64,000 nt of DNA from Emticicia sp037153985 (GTDB taxonomy: Bacteria > Bacteroidota > Bacteroidia > Cytophagales > Spirosomataceae). Location: positions 62,001 through 126,000 of the forward strand of contig NZ_JBBAYI010000010.1 in assembly GCF_037153985.1 (NCBI RefSeq). The letters run 5' to 3'. Positions 16,990-25,319 of the stretch are shown one piece after another (the stretch's first letter is position 1; each line of letters begins with the position of its first letter). The position numbers and the translations under genes were made by a program. The notes beneath the pieces were generated by a model. That model did not search any database and was not told the DNA's origin. It saw only the letters and a list, made by a program, of their open reading frames with translations.

Positions 16990-17910
16990 ATGAAGAAAGA
17001 AGAACACAGCCCGTTAAAAATAATGACTCTGGCAGAGGGGCATAGGCTTTTTAATTTGCCCAAGCCCCAGCATCCGTTAATTAGTTTGATTAACGGAACA
17101 CAGGTCAGGATTGAAATTGATAAACTTAGCCCAAGCCATGTATTAGGCTTTTATAAAATAGCTTACAAACCTAAACTAACAGGTAGGCTGAAATACGGGC
17201 AGAGCTATTATGACTTTGATGAAGGTGGTTTATTGTTTGCCTCACCCGGCCAGATTATAGGTAATAATGATAACGACGCCAGCGTGTGTTCGGAGTATAC
17301 GTTGCTTATTCATCCTGATTTCTTTTTGGGTCATGCGCTTTCCCGAAAGATTAAACAGTATGGTTTTTTCTCTTATGCAACTAATGAAACCCTGCATTTA
17401 TCAGAAGAAGAGAAAAAAACAATTATCGGGATTTTTATGATGATAGAAAATGAACTGAATAGCCGTATAGATGACTTTAGCCAAGATGTAATTATATCTC
17501 AGATTGAGTTGTTATTAAACTATGCGAATCGGTTTTACAAGCGTCAGTTTATTACCCGTAAACCATTAAATAATGACCTTTTGCTGCGGCTGGAAGAAAT
17601 ACTCGATAGCTATTTCGCAGATGAAGTATCCTTGAGCCAGGGAATACCCACCGTACATTATCTTTCAGAAAAACTCAATATTTCGGCAAGTTATCTAAGT
17701 GATGTGTTGCGTTCGCTCACTGGCCAGAACACCCAACAGCACATACACCAGAAACTGATCGAAAAAGCCAAAGAGAAATTATCTACAACCAGTTTGTCGG
17801 TTAGTGAAATCGCATACGAGCTTGGCTTTGAACACCCGCAATCGTTCAGTAAATTATTTAAAACAAAAACCAATTTGTCTCCATTAGAATTCAAGCGTTC
17901 TTTTAATTAG
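16990..17910 (+). CDS. AraC family transcriptional regulator
   Basis: 306 residues. The N-terminal half is a cupin-like ligand or dimerisation domain (about 30-190) with LKYGQSYYDFDEGGLLFASPG. The C-terminal ~100 residues form the HTH_18 double helix-turn-helix: the first unit around VHYLSEKLNISASYLSDVLR and the second around SVSEIAYELGFEHPQSFSKL, followed by FKTKTNLSPLEFKRS. It follows the frameshifted dehydrogenase on the same strand. In Bacteroidota this type of regulator often sits next to the SDR or oxidoreductase it controls, so the dehydrogenase is the likeliest target; the inducer is unknown. Confidence 0.92.
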   Translation: MKKEEHSPLKIMTLAEGHRLFNLPKPQHPLISLINGTQVRIEIDKLSPSHVLGFYKIAYKPKLTGRLKYGQSYYDFDEGGLLFASPGQIIGNNDNDASVCSEYTLLIHPDFFLGHALSRKIKQYGFFSYATNETLHLSEEEKKTIIGIFMMIENELNSRIDDFSQDVIISQIELLLNYANRFYKRQFITRKPLNNDLLLRLEEILDSYFADEVSLSQGIPTVHYLSEKLNISASYLSDVLRSLTGQNTQQHIHQKLIEKAKEKLSTTSLSVSEIAYELGFEHPQSFSKLFKTKTNLSPLEFKRSFN

Positions 17911-17993
17911 CACATACTTTGTTTGCAGGTGTTTTATGATAAAATATATACAGAGTATTCGGCTCATTATCAGGCAAAAACGGTTGTTTTTTA

Positions 17994-18001
17994 TATATTT
18001 G
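17994..18001 (+). promoter_or_regulatory. Bacteroidota -7 promoter element (TAnnTTTG) for the lipoprotein hydrolase
   Basis: TATATTTG matches the -7 consensus and lies 26 bp before the ATG at 18027, giving a short leader. No well-spaced TTTG -33 element is seen. Confidence 0.4.
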
Positions 18002-18026
18002 TAAAAACCAACTAAACTCTAATGTC

Positions 18027-19082
18027 ATGATAAAAAAATGCCTGCTTTTTGTGCTACTGATTTGTAGTGCAGTATGGATAAGTAGTTGCCAGAATACCTC
18101 ATCAACACAGGGGCCAACCTTAAGCGAGTACTTTAAAGACACTACCTCAGGAGCTAAAACCGGAGGTGTAAAAGTCATAACCATCAATACTCCTAAAGGA
18201 AAATTTAATGTCTGGACTAAAAAACTTGGTAATAATCCTCGTATAAAGTTATTGTTGCTTAATGGCGGGCCGGGTGGAACGCACGAGTATTTTGAGTGTA
18301 TGGAAAGTTTTCTTCCTGCCGAAGGTATTGAAATTATCTATTACGACCAACTAGGTTGTGGTAACTCTGATAACCCGAAAGATACTACTTTCTGGCAATT
18401 ACCACGCTTTGTTGAGGAAGTAGAGCAAGTACGGCAGGCCCTCAAGCTCGACAGTAGTAATTTTTATTTGTTGGGCCATTCATGGGGTGGAATACTGGCT
18501 ATGGAATACGCGCTTAAATATCAGCAGCATATAAAAGGGTTGATTATATCAAACATGATGAGTAGCTGCCCTGATTATGGTAAATATGCCGATAGTGTAT
18601 TGGCCCCACAGTTTGACCCTAAAGTACTTGCACGTATTCGCGAAATAGAAGCCAAAAAAGATTTTCAAAACCCTGAATATATGCAATTGTTGATGCCTAA
18701 TTTTTATGCAAAGCATATTTGCCGCTTGCCTCTAGACCAATGGCCCGAACCTGTCAATCGTTCGTTCAGTAAAATGAATAATTCGTTATATGTTACTATG
18801 CAGGGGCCGAGTGAGTTTGGCATTGGTGGGAATCTTATTAACTGGGACCGTAAAGCCGAATTGAAAAACATTACTGTTCCAACGCTGGTTATTGGTGCTA
18901 AATACGATACCATGGACCCCACACACATGCAATGGATGAGTACGCAGGTACAAAACGGAAGCTATCTTTATTGCCCTAACGGTAGCCACATGGCCATGTA
19001 TGACGACCAACAGACCTATATGAATGGGCTTATTAAATTCCTGAAAGGAACAAACGACGGACAAAAGAAAGTATCTTTATAA
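18027..19082 (+). CDS. Proline iminopeptidase-family alpha/beta hydrolase, lipoprotein
   Basis: 351 residues. The N-terminus is a lipoprotein signal: a hydrophobic stretch ending in WISSC, with Cys21 as the predicted lipidation site. The body is a peptidase S33-like alpha/beta hydrolase: oxyanion loop NGGPGGTHEYF, YYDQLGCGNSD, nucleophile GHSWGG, acid in GAKYDTMDP, and His in PNGSHMAMYDD. These are the proline iminopeptidase / tricorn-factor family marks. It probably trims N-terminal residues from peptides, or hydrolyses amides, at the periplasmic side of a membrane. It has its own promoter-like element upstream and a hairpin terminator downstream, so it is a single-gene unit. Confidence 0.87.
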   Translation: MIKKCLLFVLLICSAVWISSCQNTSSTQGPTLSEYFKDTTSGAKTGGVKVITINTPKGKFNVWTKKLGNNPRIKLLLLNGGPGGTHEYFECMESFLPAEGIEIIYYDQLGCGNSDNPKDTTFWQLPRFVEEVEQVRQALKLDSSNFYLLGHSWGGILAMEYALKYQQHIKGLIISNMMSSCPDYGKYADSVLAPQFDPKVLARIREIEAKKDFQNPEYMQLLMPNFYAKHICRLPLDQWPEPVNRSFSKMNNSLYVTMQGPSEFGIGGNLINWDRKAELKNITVPTLVIGAKYDTMDPTHMQWMSTQVQNGSYLYCPNGSHMAMYDDQQTYMNGLIKFLKGTNDGQKKVSL

Positions 19083-19134
19083 TATTTGTAATGAAATTAG
19101 TACCTACATAAATACTAGGTTGCTAGCCTCTGAT

Positions 19135-19168
19135 AAAAGTCGTTAATATCAAATTAGCGACTTTTATT
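19135..19168 (+). terminator. Terminator after the lipoprotein hydrolase
   Basis: Stem AAAAGTCG (19135-19142) with CGACTTTT (19158-19165), followed by ATT. Confidence 0.65.
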
Positions 19169-19235
19169 CATTTAAGCGGTACTACTTTTAATTTTATGCT
19201 ACTAGTTTATTACCTAAAAATGATTGAGCGAAATA

Positions 19236-19264
19236 TAAAAAAAAACAGCCTTCATGTAGAAGGC
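19236..19264 (-). terminator. Rho-independent terminator of katG
   Basis: On the minus strand GCCTTC pairs with GAAGGC around a 5-nt loop, followed by TG and a run of about ten T. It is 31 nt past the katG stop. Confidence 0.85.
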
Positions 19265-19294
19265 CGTTTCAGTCATTTATTTAAACTTCAAAAA

Positions 19295-21571
19295 TTAAGC
19301 TAAATCAAATCTATCAAGATTCATAACTTTTGTCCATGCCGCTACGAAGTCTTTTACAAATTTACTTTGTGCGTCAGAACTTCCATAGACTTCGGCAATA
19401 GCTCTTAATTCTGAGTTAGAACCAAACACAAGGTCGGCGCGGGTTCCTGTCCATTTTACATTACCAGTGGCACGGTCGCTACCTTCGTAGATTTCTCTTT
19501 CAGGTGATGTGGCTTTCCATGCAGTATTCATATCAAGCAGATTTACAAAGAAATCGTTACTAAGTACACCCGGACGCTCGGTGAAAACACCATGTTTAGA
19601 ACCATCAAAGTTGGTATTTAATACACGCATACCACCCACTAAAACAGTTAATTCTGGAGCTGTAAGTGTCAGTAACTGAGCTTTGTCAATCAATAGTTCT
19701 TCTGTCGAAACCGAGAATCTTGCTTTGCGGTAATTACGGAAACCATCGGCAACAGGTTCTAGATGACCTACCGACTCAACGTCTGTCTGTTCTTGGGAAG
19801 CATCCATACGACCCGGAGTAAACGGAACACTAATGTCGTGTCCGGCATCTTTGGCGGCTTTTTCAATTCCAGCACCACCCGCCAATACAATAAGGTCGGC
19901 TATTGAAACTTTCTTGCCACCTGTTTGTGCGACATTAAATTCTTTCTGAATACCTTCCAATACACTTAATACTTTTTGTAATTGTGCAGGGTTGTTCACT
20001 TGCCAGTATCTTTGTGGTGCCAGACGAATACGTGCACCATTGGCACCGCCACGTTTGTCAGAACCACGGAAAGTAGAAGCCGATGCCCATGCTGTTGATA
20101 CCAGTTCAGACACGCTCAAGCCTGATTCCAGTACTTTCGCTTTTAGCGTTGCAATATCACTTTCATTAATTAATTCGTGGTCAACTGCCGGAATCGGGTC
20201 TTGCCAGATTAGTTCTTCTGCCGGAACATCCGGGCCAAGGTAACGGGCGCGTGGACCCATATCACGGTGGGTTAGTTTAAACCACGCACGAGCAAACGCA
20301 TCAGCAAAGGCATCAGGGTTTTCAAGGAAGTGTCGTGAGATTTTTTCATACGCAGGGTCAAATCTCAACGAAAGGTCAGTCGTAAGCATACGCGGTGCAT
20401 GTTTTTTTGAGCTATCAAAAGCATCAGGAATGATACCTTCTGCATTTTTAGCTACCCATTGATGCGCACCCGCGGGGCTTTTGGTTAGTTCCCATTCAAA
20501 CCCAAACAGGTTTTCAAAGAAATTGTTGCTCCATTGAGTAGGAGTGCTTGTCCAGATTACCTCCAGCCCACTCGTAATTGCATCGGCACCAACACCTGAG
20601 CCATAACTACTTTTCCAGCCTAATCCTTGCATTTCAAGGTCAGAAGCCTCAGGTTCTTTGCCAACATGCGTGGCCGGAGCGGCTCCGTGTGTTTTACCGA
20701 ACGAGTGCCCACCAGCAATTAAAGCCACAGTTTCTTCATCGTTCATTGCCATACGGCCAAAAGTATCACGAATATCTTTCGCTGCTGCAATTGGGTCGGG
20801 GTTTCCGTCAGGTCCTTCAGGGTTTACATAAATTAAGCCCATTTGTACCGCAGCTAGTGGGTTTTCCAGATTGCGGGTATGAATTTTGCCATCAGCGTTA
20901 TCGTCTGACGATACCACTCCATGCGCTTTAGCTACACCCTCAGAGCCACTCGCATAGCGTAGGTCTCCACCTAACCATGTTGTTTCCGAACCCCAGTATA
21001 CATCTTCATCTGGCTCCCATACATCTTCGCGTCCGCCTGCAAAGCCAAATGTTTTAAAACCCATCGATTCCAATGCTACGTTTCCGGTAAGAATCATCAA
21101 ATCGGCCCATGAAATTTTGCGGCCATATTTTTGTTTAATCGGCCAAAGTAATCTGCGAGCTTTGTCAAGGCTCACGTTGTCGGGCCAGCTATTTAATGGG
21201 GCAAAACGTTGTTGACCTGAGCCTGCACCACCACGGCCATCACCTACACGATACGTACCAGCACTATGCCATGCCATACGAATAAACAAAGGGCCATAAT
21301 GCCCAAAATCGGCTGGCCACCAGTCTTGCGAGTCAGTCATTAAGGCATGAAGGTCTTTTTTTACGGCCTCAAGGTCAAGGCTTTTAAATTCCTCAGCATA
21401 ATTGAAATCATTATCCATTGGGTTGGATAATGTAGAGTGTTGGCGCAAAATATTTAATTTTAACTGATTCGGCCACCAGTCACGGTTTCTGGTACCACCA
21501 CCGCCAACATTATTTTTCATAGTGCCATTATGGAAAGGGCATTTGCTAATATCTCCGGCTTCTTTTTCCAT
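19295..21571 (-). CDS. katG: Catalase-peroxidase
   Basis: A 758-residue bifunctional haem catalase-peroxidase. The distal triad is Arg98-Trp101-His102 in RMAWHSAGTYR. The proximal haem-ligand His lies in GGHSFGKTHGA. The Tyr of the Met-Tyr-Trp adduct is in LIYVNPEGP. The N-terminal SKCPFHNG and TRNRDWWPNQL are typical family starts, supporting ATG 21571. Both the active N-terminal and degenerate C-terminal peroxidase domains are full length, and no signal peptide is seen, so the enzyme is cytoplasmic. It destroys hydrogen peroxide. The gene is monocistronic, with a clear terminator. An OxyR-like palindromic site lies about 320 bp upstream. Confidence 0.98.
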   Translation of the reverse strand: MEKEAGDISKCPFHNGTMKNNVGGGGTRNRDWWPNQLKLNILRQHSTLSNPMDNDFNYAEEFKSLDLEAVKKDLHALMTDSQDWWPADFGHYGPLFIRMAWHSAGTYRVGDGRGGAGSGQQRFAPLNSWPDNVSLDKARRLLWPIKQKYGRKISWADLMILTGNVALESMGFKTFGFAGGREDVWEPDEDVYWGSETTWLGGDLRYASGSEGVAKAHGVVSSDDNADGKIHTRNLENPLAAVQMGLIYVNPEGPDGNPDPIAAAKDIRDTFGRMAMNDEETVALIAGGHSFGKTHGAAPATHVGKEPEASDLEMQGLGWKSSYGSGVGADAITSGLEVIWTSTPTQWSNNFFENLFGFEWELTKSPAGAHQWVAKNAEGIIPDAFDSSKKHAPRMLTTDLSLRFDPAYEKISRHFLENPDAFADAFARAWFKLTHRDMGPRARYLGPDVPAEELIWQDPIPAVDHELINESDIATLKAKVLESGLSVSELVSTAWASASTFRGSDKRGGANGARIRLAPQRYWQVNNPAQLQKVLSVLEGIQKEFNVAQTGGKKVSIADLIVLAGGAGIEKAAKDAGHDISVPFTPGRMDASQEQTDVESVGHLEPVADGFRNYRKARFSVSTEELLIDKAQLLTLTAPELTVLVGGMRVLNTNFDGSKHGVFTERPGVLSNDFFVNLLDMNTAWKATSPEREIYEGSDRATGNVKWTGTRADLVFGSNSELRAIAEVYGSSDAQSKFVKDFVAAWTKVMNLDRFDLA

Positions 21572-22090
21572 TTTTTTCAGGTTTTAGATTTAAAGAATAA
21601 TGTTTAATGTATCTGAATTTATGCGATATATATAAAATTAACAGGCTCTGCCATAAATAGGCATTATTACAATATTAATCTTATTAATCGGTATTGTATA
21701 TGATGATTATTAGAGTTTTTCTTGATTGTTATCTTTTTATTTTTGCAAAGGAATTGGTAAAAAATTTATAATAATCGGGTTATTAATCAATTGGCTTCTG
21801 TCTGTTAGGAACTTCGGACAATTGTATGTTTATCTGACCGTAAAATTATGGGATTGATGAGTATAATCAAAATCGATAAATTCTATATTTTAATAGATAT
21901 TATCTATTATGTACTTTCCTTCTCTTGATGCTGCTTATCAAAGTAAATAAATAGCTATTTAATTGGCTTAATCATAGCTTATTTAACTATTTCAGGGTTA
22001 ACAGTTTGATTTAGAGGAAGTAAGTTAGTTGATTAAAAGCTATCTGTGAAAATGGTTTTTCGATATTTAGAAATTTTTTCAAGATTTTGC
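21572..22090. other. Divergent intergenic region upstream of katG
   Basis: Very AT-rich. Apart from the OxyR-like site at 21872-21909 I see no gene, RNA or repeat. A katG promoter must lie here, but no good minus-strand TAnnTTTG was found. Confidence 0.4.
21872..21909. promoter_or_regulatory. OxyR-like operator candidate with a perfect 9-1-9 palindrome
   Basis: TAATAGATA-T-TATCTATTA (21891-21909) is a perfect palindrome. Read with its left flank it gives ATcG-N7-CTAT-N6-ATAG-N7-CTAT, close to the OxyR consensus of four ATAG/CTAT elements spaced by 7. It lies on the katG side of the intergenic region. Binding is inference. Confidence 0.4.
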
Positions 22091-22140
22091 TTTGAAAATA
22101 AAAGTACTTTTATTTAACTTTGTATTACAAAGTACTTTTT
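22091..22140 (+). promoter_or_regulatory. Promoter with nested palindromic operators
   Basis: A -33 TTTG (22091-22094) and -7 TAACTTTG (22115-22122) are spaced 20 bp, a good Bacteroidota promoter. The palindrome AAAAGTACTTTT (22100-22111) fills the spacer, and AAAGTACTTT recurs at 22129-22138, 28 bp away centre to centre. A third palindrome, ACTTTGTA-T-TACAAAGT (22117-22133), overlaps the -7 element. This is the geometry of a repressor-controlled promoter. Confidence 0.6.
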
Positions 22141-22186
22141 GAATAGGTAGTAAGAAACTTTTAACATAAACAATGAAGTGAAAAAT

Positions 22187-22264
22187 ATGAAAAAGCATTA
22201 CCCGATATTAAACAACGCCAATAGCCAGCATAGAAAAATAACCGAAAGGCGGGTATTAGTATAA
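22187..22264 (+). CDS. Possible 25-residue leader peptide
   Basis: A short frame, ATG 22187 to TAA 22264, between the palindromic promoter and the membrane-protein gene. The peptide is polar and basic, beginning MKKHYPILNN and ending RKITERRVLV. There is no membrane segment or known motif. It could be an upstream leader or chance; only its position argues for it. Confidence 0.25.
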   Translation: MKKHYPILNNANSQHRKITERRVLV

Positions 22265-22308
22265 ACGTAACAAAAACTTTAATATACAATTTTAAACTTA
22301 TCACTAAT

Positions 22309-22647
22309 ATGACAGAGAAAAACAATTTTACAACGCAGCCATTTAATACACCACTATTGATAAAACGCGTGTTGATTGGTGCAGCCATAGGTTTGGTTAT
22401 AATTCTGAGTTTTGTATTAAGAGTAAAAACTCCACACCCTGATTGGGGACAATACTGGCTAATTCAGCCCTTGCTAGTGACACCAATGGCAGGCGCAGCC
22501 GCAGGTGTTTGCAATCATTTTCTGGACTTTCTTCGGAATGAGGGTAAGACCCAAAGAATAGTAGCTAATATACTGGCTGTGATTATCTATATTATAGGCT
22601 TGTGGATGGGGATTGTTCTGGGGCTACATGGCACAATGTGGAACTGA
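22309..22647 (+). CDS. Small inner-membrane protein with three predicted membrane segments
   Basis: 112 residues. Hydrophobic segments lie at about 17-39 (LIKRVLIGAAIGLVIILSFV), 48-70 (YWLIQPLLVTPMAGAAAGV) and 82-105 (IVANILAVIIYIIGLWMGI). The polar N-terminus is MTEKNNFTTQPFN. I recall similar ~110-residue Bacteroidota proteins carrying the name potassium transporter KefB, but this chain has none of the domains of a cation/proton antiporter, so I treat that name as unreliable. Function is unknown. The gene is about 170 bp downstream of a promoter with nested palindromes, so its expression is probably tightly repressed. A hairpin follows at 22679. Confidence 0.7.
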   Translation: MTEKNNFTTQPFNTPLLIKRVLIGAAIGLVIILSFVLRVKTPHPDWGQYWLIQPLLVTPMAGAAAGVCNHFLDFLRNEGKTQRIVANILAVIIYIIGLWMGIVLGLHGTMWN

Positions 22648-22678
22648 TACCCACATTAAAATATATATATGCTACATA

Positions 22679-22715
22679 CAAGAGACCTCTGAACCTGACT
22701 TTGAGGGGTCTCTTG
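22679..22715. terminator. Hairpin terminator between convergent genes
   Basis: CAAGAGACC (22679-22687) pairs with GGTCTCTTG (22707-22715), and an inner CCTC/GAGG can extend it. It has no strong T run but sits exactly between the convergent membrane-protein and DUF4249 genes. Confidence 0.5.
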
Positions 22716-22725
22716 GTGCTTTATG

Positions 22726-24024
22726 TTAGTTATCATCACGCCAGCCTTCTGGTTTTGTAGGCGTACGATTATTGGTTTTTAAGCAGAGAGCCGTAGGTAC
22801 TCTTGGTGGCCCACCCCATATTTTTACCAATGCTTCACCTCTGGGGCCATCATAAGGTGGCGGAGGTTCAGGGTTCGGAATTCTACCTGTAAGAGCTTCA
22901 AATAAACCCGGTGGTATGGTGCCGCCTGTATCTTTCCGGTCAATCCATTGTCTTTTAGATGATACAGCCGAAGCCGAGAAATACCCAACTACTACTTCAC
23001 GAGCATTGGCTACATTTTTTACATTGCCACGAAGGGCGGTAGGAGGGGTGTCGGCAATGCCGCCGCTGTTTTCGGTCTGTTGCTGAAATAGCTTATAATA
23101 TTCGTACGCATCTTTGTTAAGAGATAATTGTCTGAGTTCGACCAGACACCCACCACGTTGATAAAAAGGAATTTTGGCTACTTTTCTATGTGTTATCTGA
23201 CCGCCATTTGTGTAACTATCTTCAAAAAGATTAAGACTGTTATTGCGTATAACCTCCCAGCATTTGGTACGGCATTCATAGTCGTACGTCCAGTCAGTTC
23301 TATTTATAATGGGGGCTTCGGGGTTGTCGTATACAGGTTGAGGTGCGAAGCAGTCTTCAAATAGTTCAGTTCCTGAAACAAAATATTGCCTGAATAAATA
23401 CTGCCCCGGAATTATTTTATACACAGCATAAACCCCTCTGAGGCAGCTTCGGCACCACGGTTGTTTTTCATAAAGCACCCATTCCCAGCTATAAAAGTTT
23501 TTTTCATCGGTGGGGTCTTTGGTATCAATATAAAGCTCATGAAACCCTTTAAATCCTATGGCTGTTTCTGCTTCTTCGTTTGCATTAAAGCGCACATCGA
23601 TATTTTCCATAGCAGGTACCGACTGCATTTTTTCTATCGACGACTCATAAATGGTGCCATCAATTAGCTGAAAACGTAACTGGTATGTATTGCCAATAGC
23701 ACCAATATAATTTTTGGGTAAATGGTAGTTGCCAAGTATGGTTGTATCTTCAACAAAAGCTACTTTCTGACTGCCGTTCACCACCAATTCCATTTTAGCA
23801 CCCAATACAGGTGCTGAGCCGAAACGGCCAGTGATAGGGTCGGCTTTTGACCTGAACAACTTTACAATCTGTTCTTCTTCCAAGTTAGTGATACGGCCAT
23901 CAACTACTATAATATCAACTTTTCCTGTAATGTTATATTCAATCTGGTCAACACAGCCAAGCATAGTCAGCAAAAAAACAGCTAGCAGGAGGGTTTTAGT
24001 ACGCATATTGGCTTTTGTTTTCAT
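22726..24024 (-). CDS. DUF4249 family lipoprotein (copy 2, receptor partner)
   Basis: 432 residues. A lipoprotein signal ends in LTMLGC, so the mature protein is anchored to a membrane by its Cys. The body is the DUF4249 type: an N-terminal immunoglobulin-like part with VDIIVVDGRITNLEEEQ, a middle part with EKNFYSWEWVLYEKQPWCR and several paired Cys (CRSC, CRTKC), and a C-terminal proline-rich tail ending in a conserved IWGGPPRVPTALC segment. It is a clear paralogue of the protein encoded just upstream (11 bp between them), sharing most of these blocks. DUF4249 lipoproteins typically accompany TonB-dependent receptors, probably as surface-exposed partners. The ligand is unknown. Met7 is an alternative start. 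Confidence 0.85.
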   Translation of the reverse strand: MKTKANMRTKTLLLAVFLLTMLGCVDQIEYNITGKVDIIVVDGRITNLEEEQIVKLFRSKADPITGRFGSAPVLGAKMELVVNGSQKVAFVEDTTILGNYHLPKNYIGAIGNTYQLRFQLIDGTIYESSIEKMQSVPAMENIDVRFNANEEAETAIGFKGFHELYIDTKDPTDEKNFYSWEWVLYEKQPWCRSCLRGVYAVYKIIPGQYLFRQYFVSGTELFEDCFAPQPVYDNPEAPIINRTDWTYDYECRTKCWEVIRNNSLNLFEDSYTNGGQITHRKVAKIPFYQRGGCLVELRQLSLNKDAYEYYKLFQQQTENSGGIADTPPTALRGNVKNVANAREVVVGYFSASAVSSKRQWIDRKDTGGTIPPGLFEALTGRIPNPEPPPPYDGPRGEALVKIWGGPPRVPTALCLKTNNRTPTKPEGWRDDN

Positions 24025-24034
24025 TTTTATACAA

Positions 24035-25300
24035 TTAGTCCCCTATCCAGCCTACGGGTTTTTCGGGGGTACTGGTTGCTGAATTTAAACAGGTGGCAGT
24101 GGGTACTCGTGGAGGGCCACCCCAGATAAGTATGTATGGTTTTTCAGGCGGAAGCGGTTCTTCCGATGGATTTCTTTCATTCATTCCTTCAAATAAACCA
24201 GGAGGTTCCAGTTTACCTGTGTCTTTACGGTCAAGCCAGTATCTGACCGACGAAACCGCCGAAACTGTAAAGAACCCCACAACATTTTCGCGGTCGTTGT
24301 TTATATTTCTGATATTACCTTTCAGGGCAGTAGGCGGGGTGTCTGCTATGCCACCGTTGTTTCGGGTTTGTTCCTGAAAAAAACGGTAAAACTGATAAGC
24401 ATCTTTGGTTAGTGAGGCTTGTCTGATTTCTACTAATGCACCATTAAATTGATAATAAGGAAGTCGTGCTATTTTTCTTGACTGAATCTGCCCCCCGTTA
24501 ATGTTTCTGTCATCGAACAGATTCATTTCCTCGTTATGAATAATCTCCCAACATTCAGTCCGGCATTTATAGTCATAATTCCACTTTTCATTCACAATGG
24601 CCGGAACCCCCAAACCTGTTGCGGTAGGCTGTGTGAAGCAATCTTCAAAGAGTTTGTCGCCCGAAACATAATATTGCGAAAACCGGTATTGACCGGGTAG
24701 AATCTCATTAACCACATATACCCCACTCTGGCACGTGCGGCACCATTTTTTCTTTTCGTAGGCTGTCCATTCCCAGCTATAAAAATTTTCCTGTTCAACG
24801 GGGTCTTTAGTGTCCAGATAAAAACTGTGTACGCCTTTAAAAGCACTTTTTGACGAAAAAGGCTCTTCGGCATTGAAACGTACAGATACCTTCTCGATGG
24901 CAGGTACTTTTGGCATAACCTGAATAGTAGACTCATACTGCCTGCCATCGGCTAGTTTTATGCGTAACTGATAAGCATCTCCGATGTTAGCTCTGAAACC
25001 CGCGGGTAAAATGTATTCTCCTGCCTGATTATTTTTTTCGGTGAAAGCAATAACCATCGAGTTATTTACTACGAGTTCAACCACGGCATTACTGATAGGT
25101 AGCGAACCAAAAAGCCCGTATTCGGCTTTTGAGCGGTTAATACGCACCACTTGTTCCTCGGCCAGATTTGTCAGCCGCCCATCCACTACAATAATATCAA
25201 TATAAGCATTTATACCTGATTCTATCTGGTCAATGCAGCCAATCATTACTAATAAAAGTAGAGCTAAAGAGGCAATCTTTTTATTGAACGACAAGGGCAT
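24035..25300 (-). CDS. DUF4249 family lipoprotein (copy 1, receptor partner)
   Basis: 421 residues from the ATG at 25300. The frame runs back to 25366, but that overlaps the receptor gene and would bury the lipoprotein signal, so it is rejected. The signal ends in LVMIGC. Blocks shared with copy 2 include IIVVDGRLTNLAEEQ, NFYSWEWTAYEKKKWCRTC, CRTECWEII, and the C-terminal ILIWGGPPRVPTATC. The tail beyond that differs. It lies between a TonB-dependent receptor gene (19 bp upstream) and copy 2 (10 bp downstream), so the three genes are one operon. The tandem copies probably arose by duplication and diverged in ligand-facing loops. The specific ligand cannot be read. Confidence 0.85.
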   Translation of the reverse strand: MPLSFNKKIASLALLLLVMIGCIDQIESGINAYIDIIVVDGRLTNLAEEQVVRINRSKAEYGLFGSLPISNAVVELVVNNSMVIAFTEKNNQAGEYILPAGFRANIGDAYQLRIKLADGRQYESTIQVMPKVPAIEKVSVRFNAEEPFSSKSAFKGVHSFYLDTKDPVEQENFYSWEWTAYEKKKWCRTCQSGVYVVNEILPGQYRFSQYYVSGDKLFEDCFTQPTATGLGVPAIVNEKWNYDYKCRTECWEIIHNEEMNLFDDRNINGGQIQSRKIARLPYYQFNGALVEIRQASLTKDAYQFYRFFQEQTRNNGGIADTPPTALKGNIRNINNDRENVVGFFTVSAVSSVRYWLDRKDTGKLEPPGLFEGMNERNPSEEPLPPEKPYILIWGGPPRVPTATCLNSATSTPEKPVGWIGD

Positions 25301-25319
25301 GATGAAACGTAATATTGGG

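Noticed and set aside
20578..20931. 117-codon plus-strand frame inside katG
   Set aside because: Shadow of the strongly conserved katG frame on the other strand.
22161..22388. Minus-strand frame over the palindromic promoter leader
   Set aside because: It overlaps the start of the small membrane protein gene and contains only low-complexity hydrophobic sequence.
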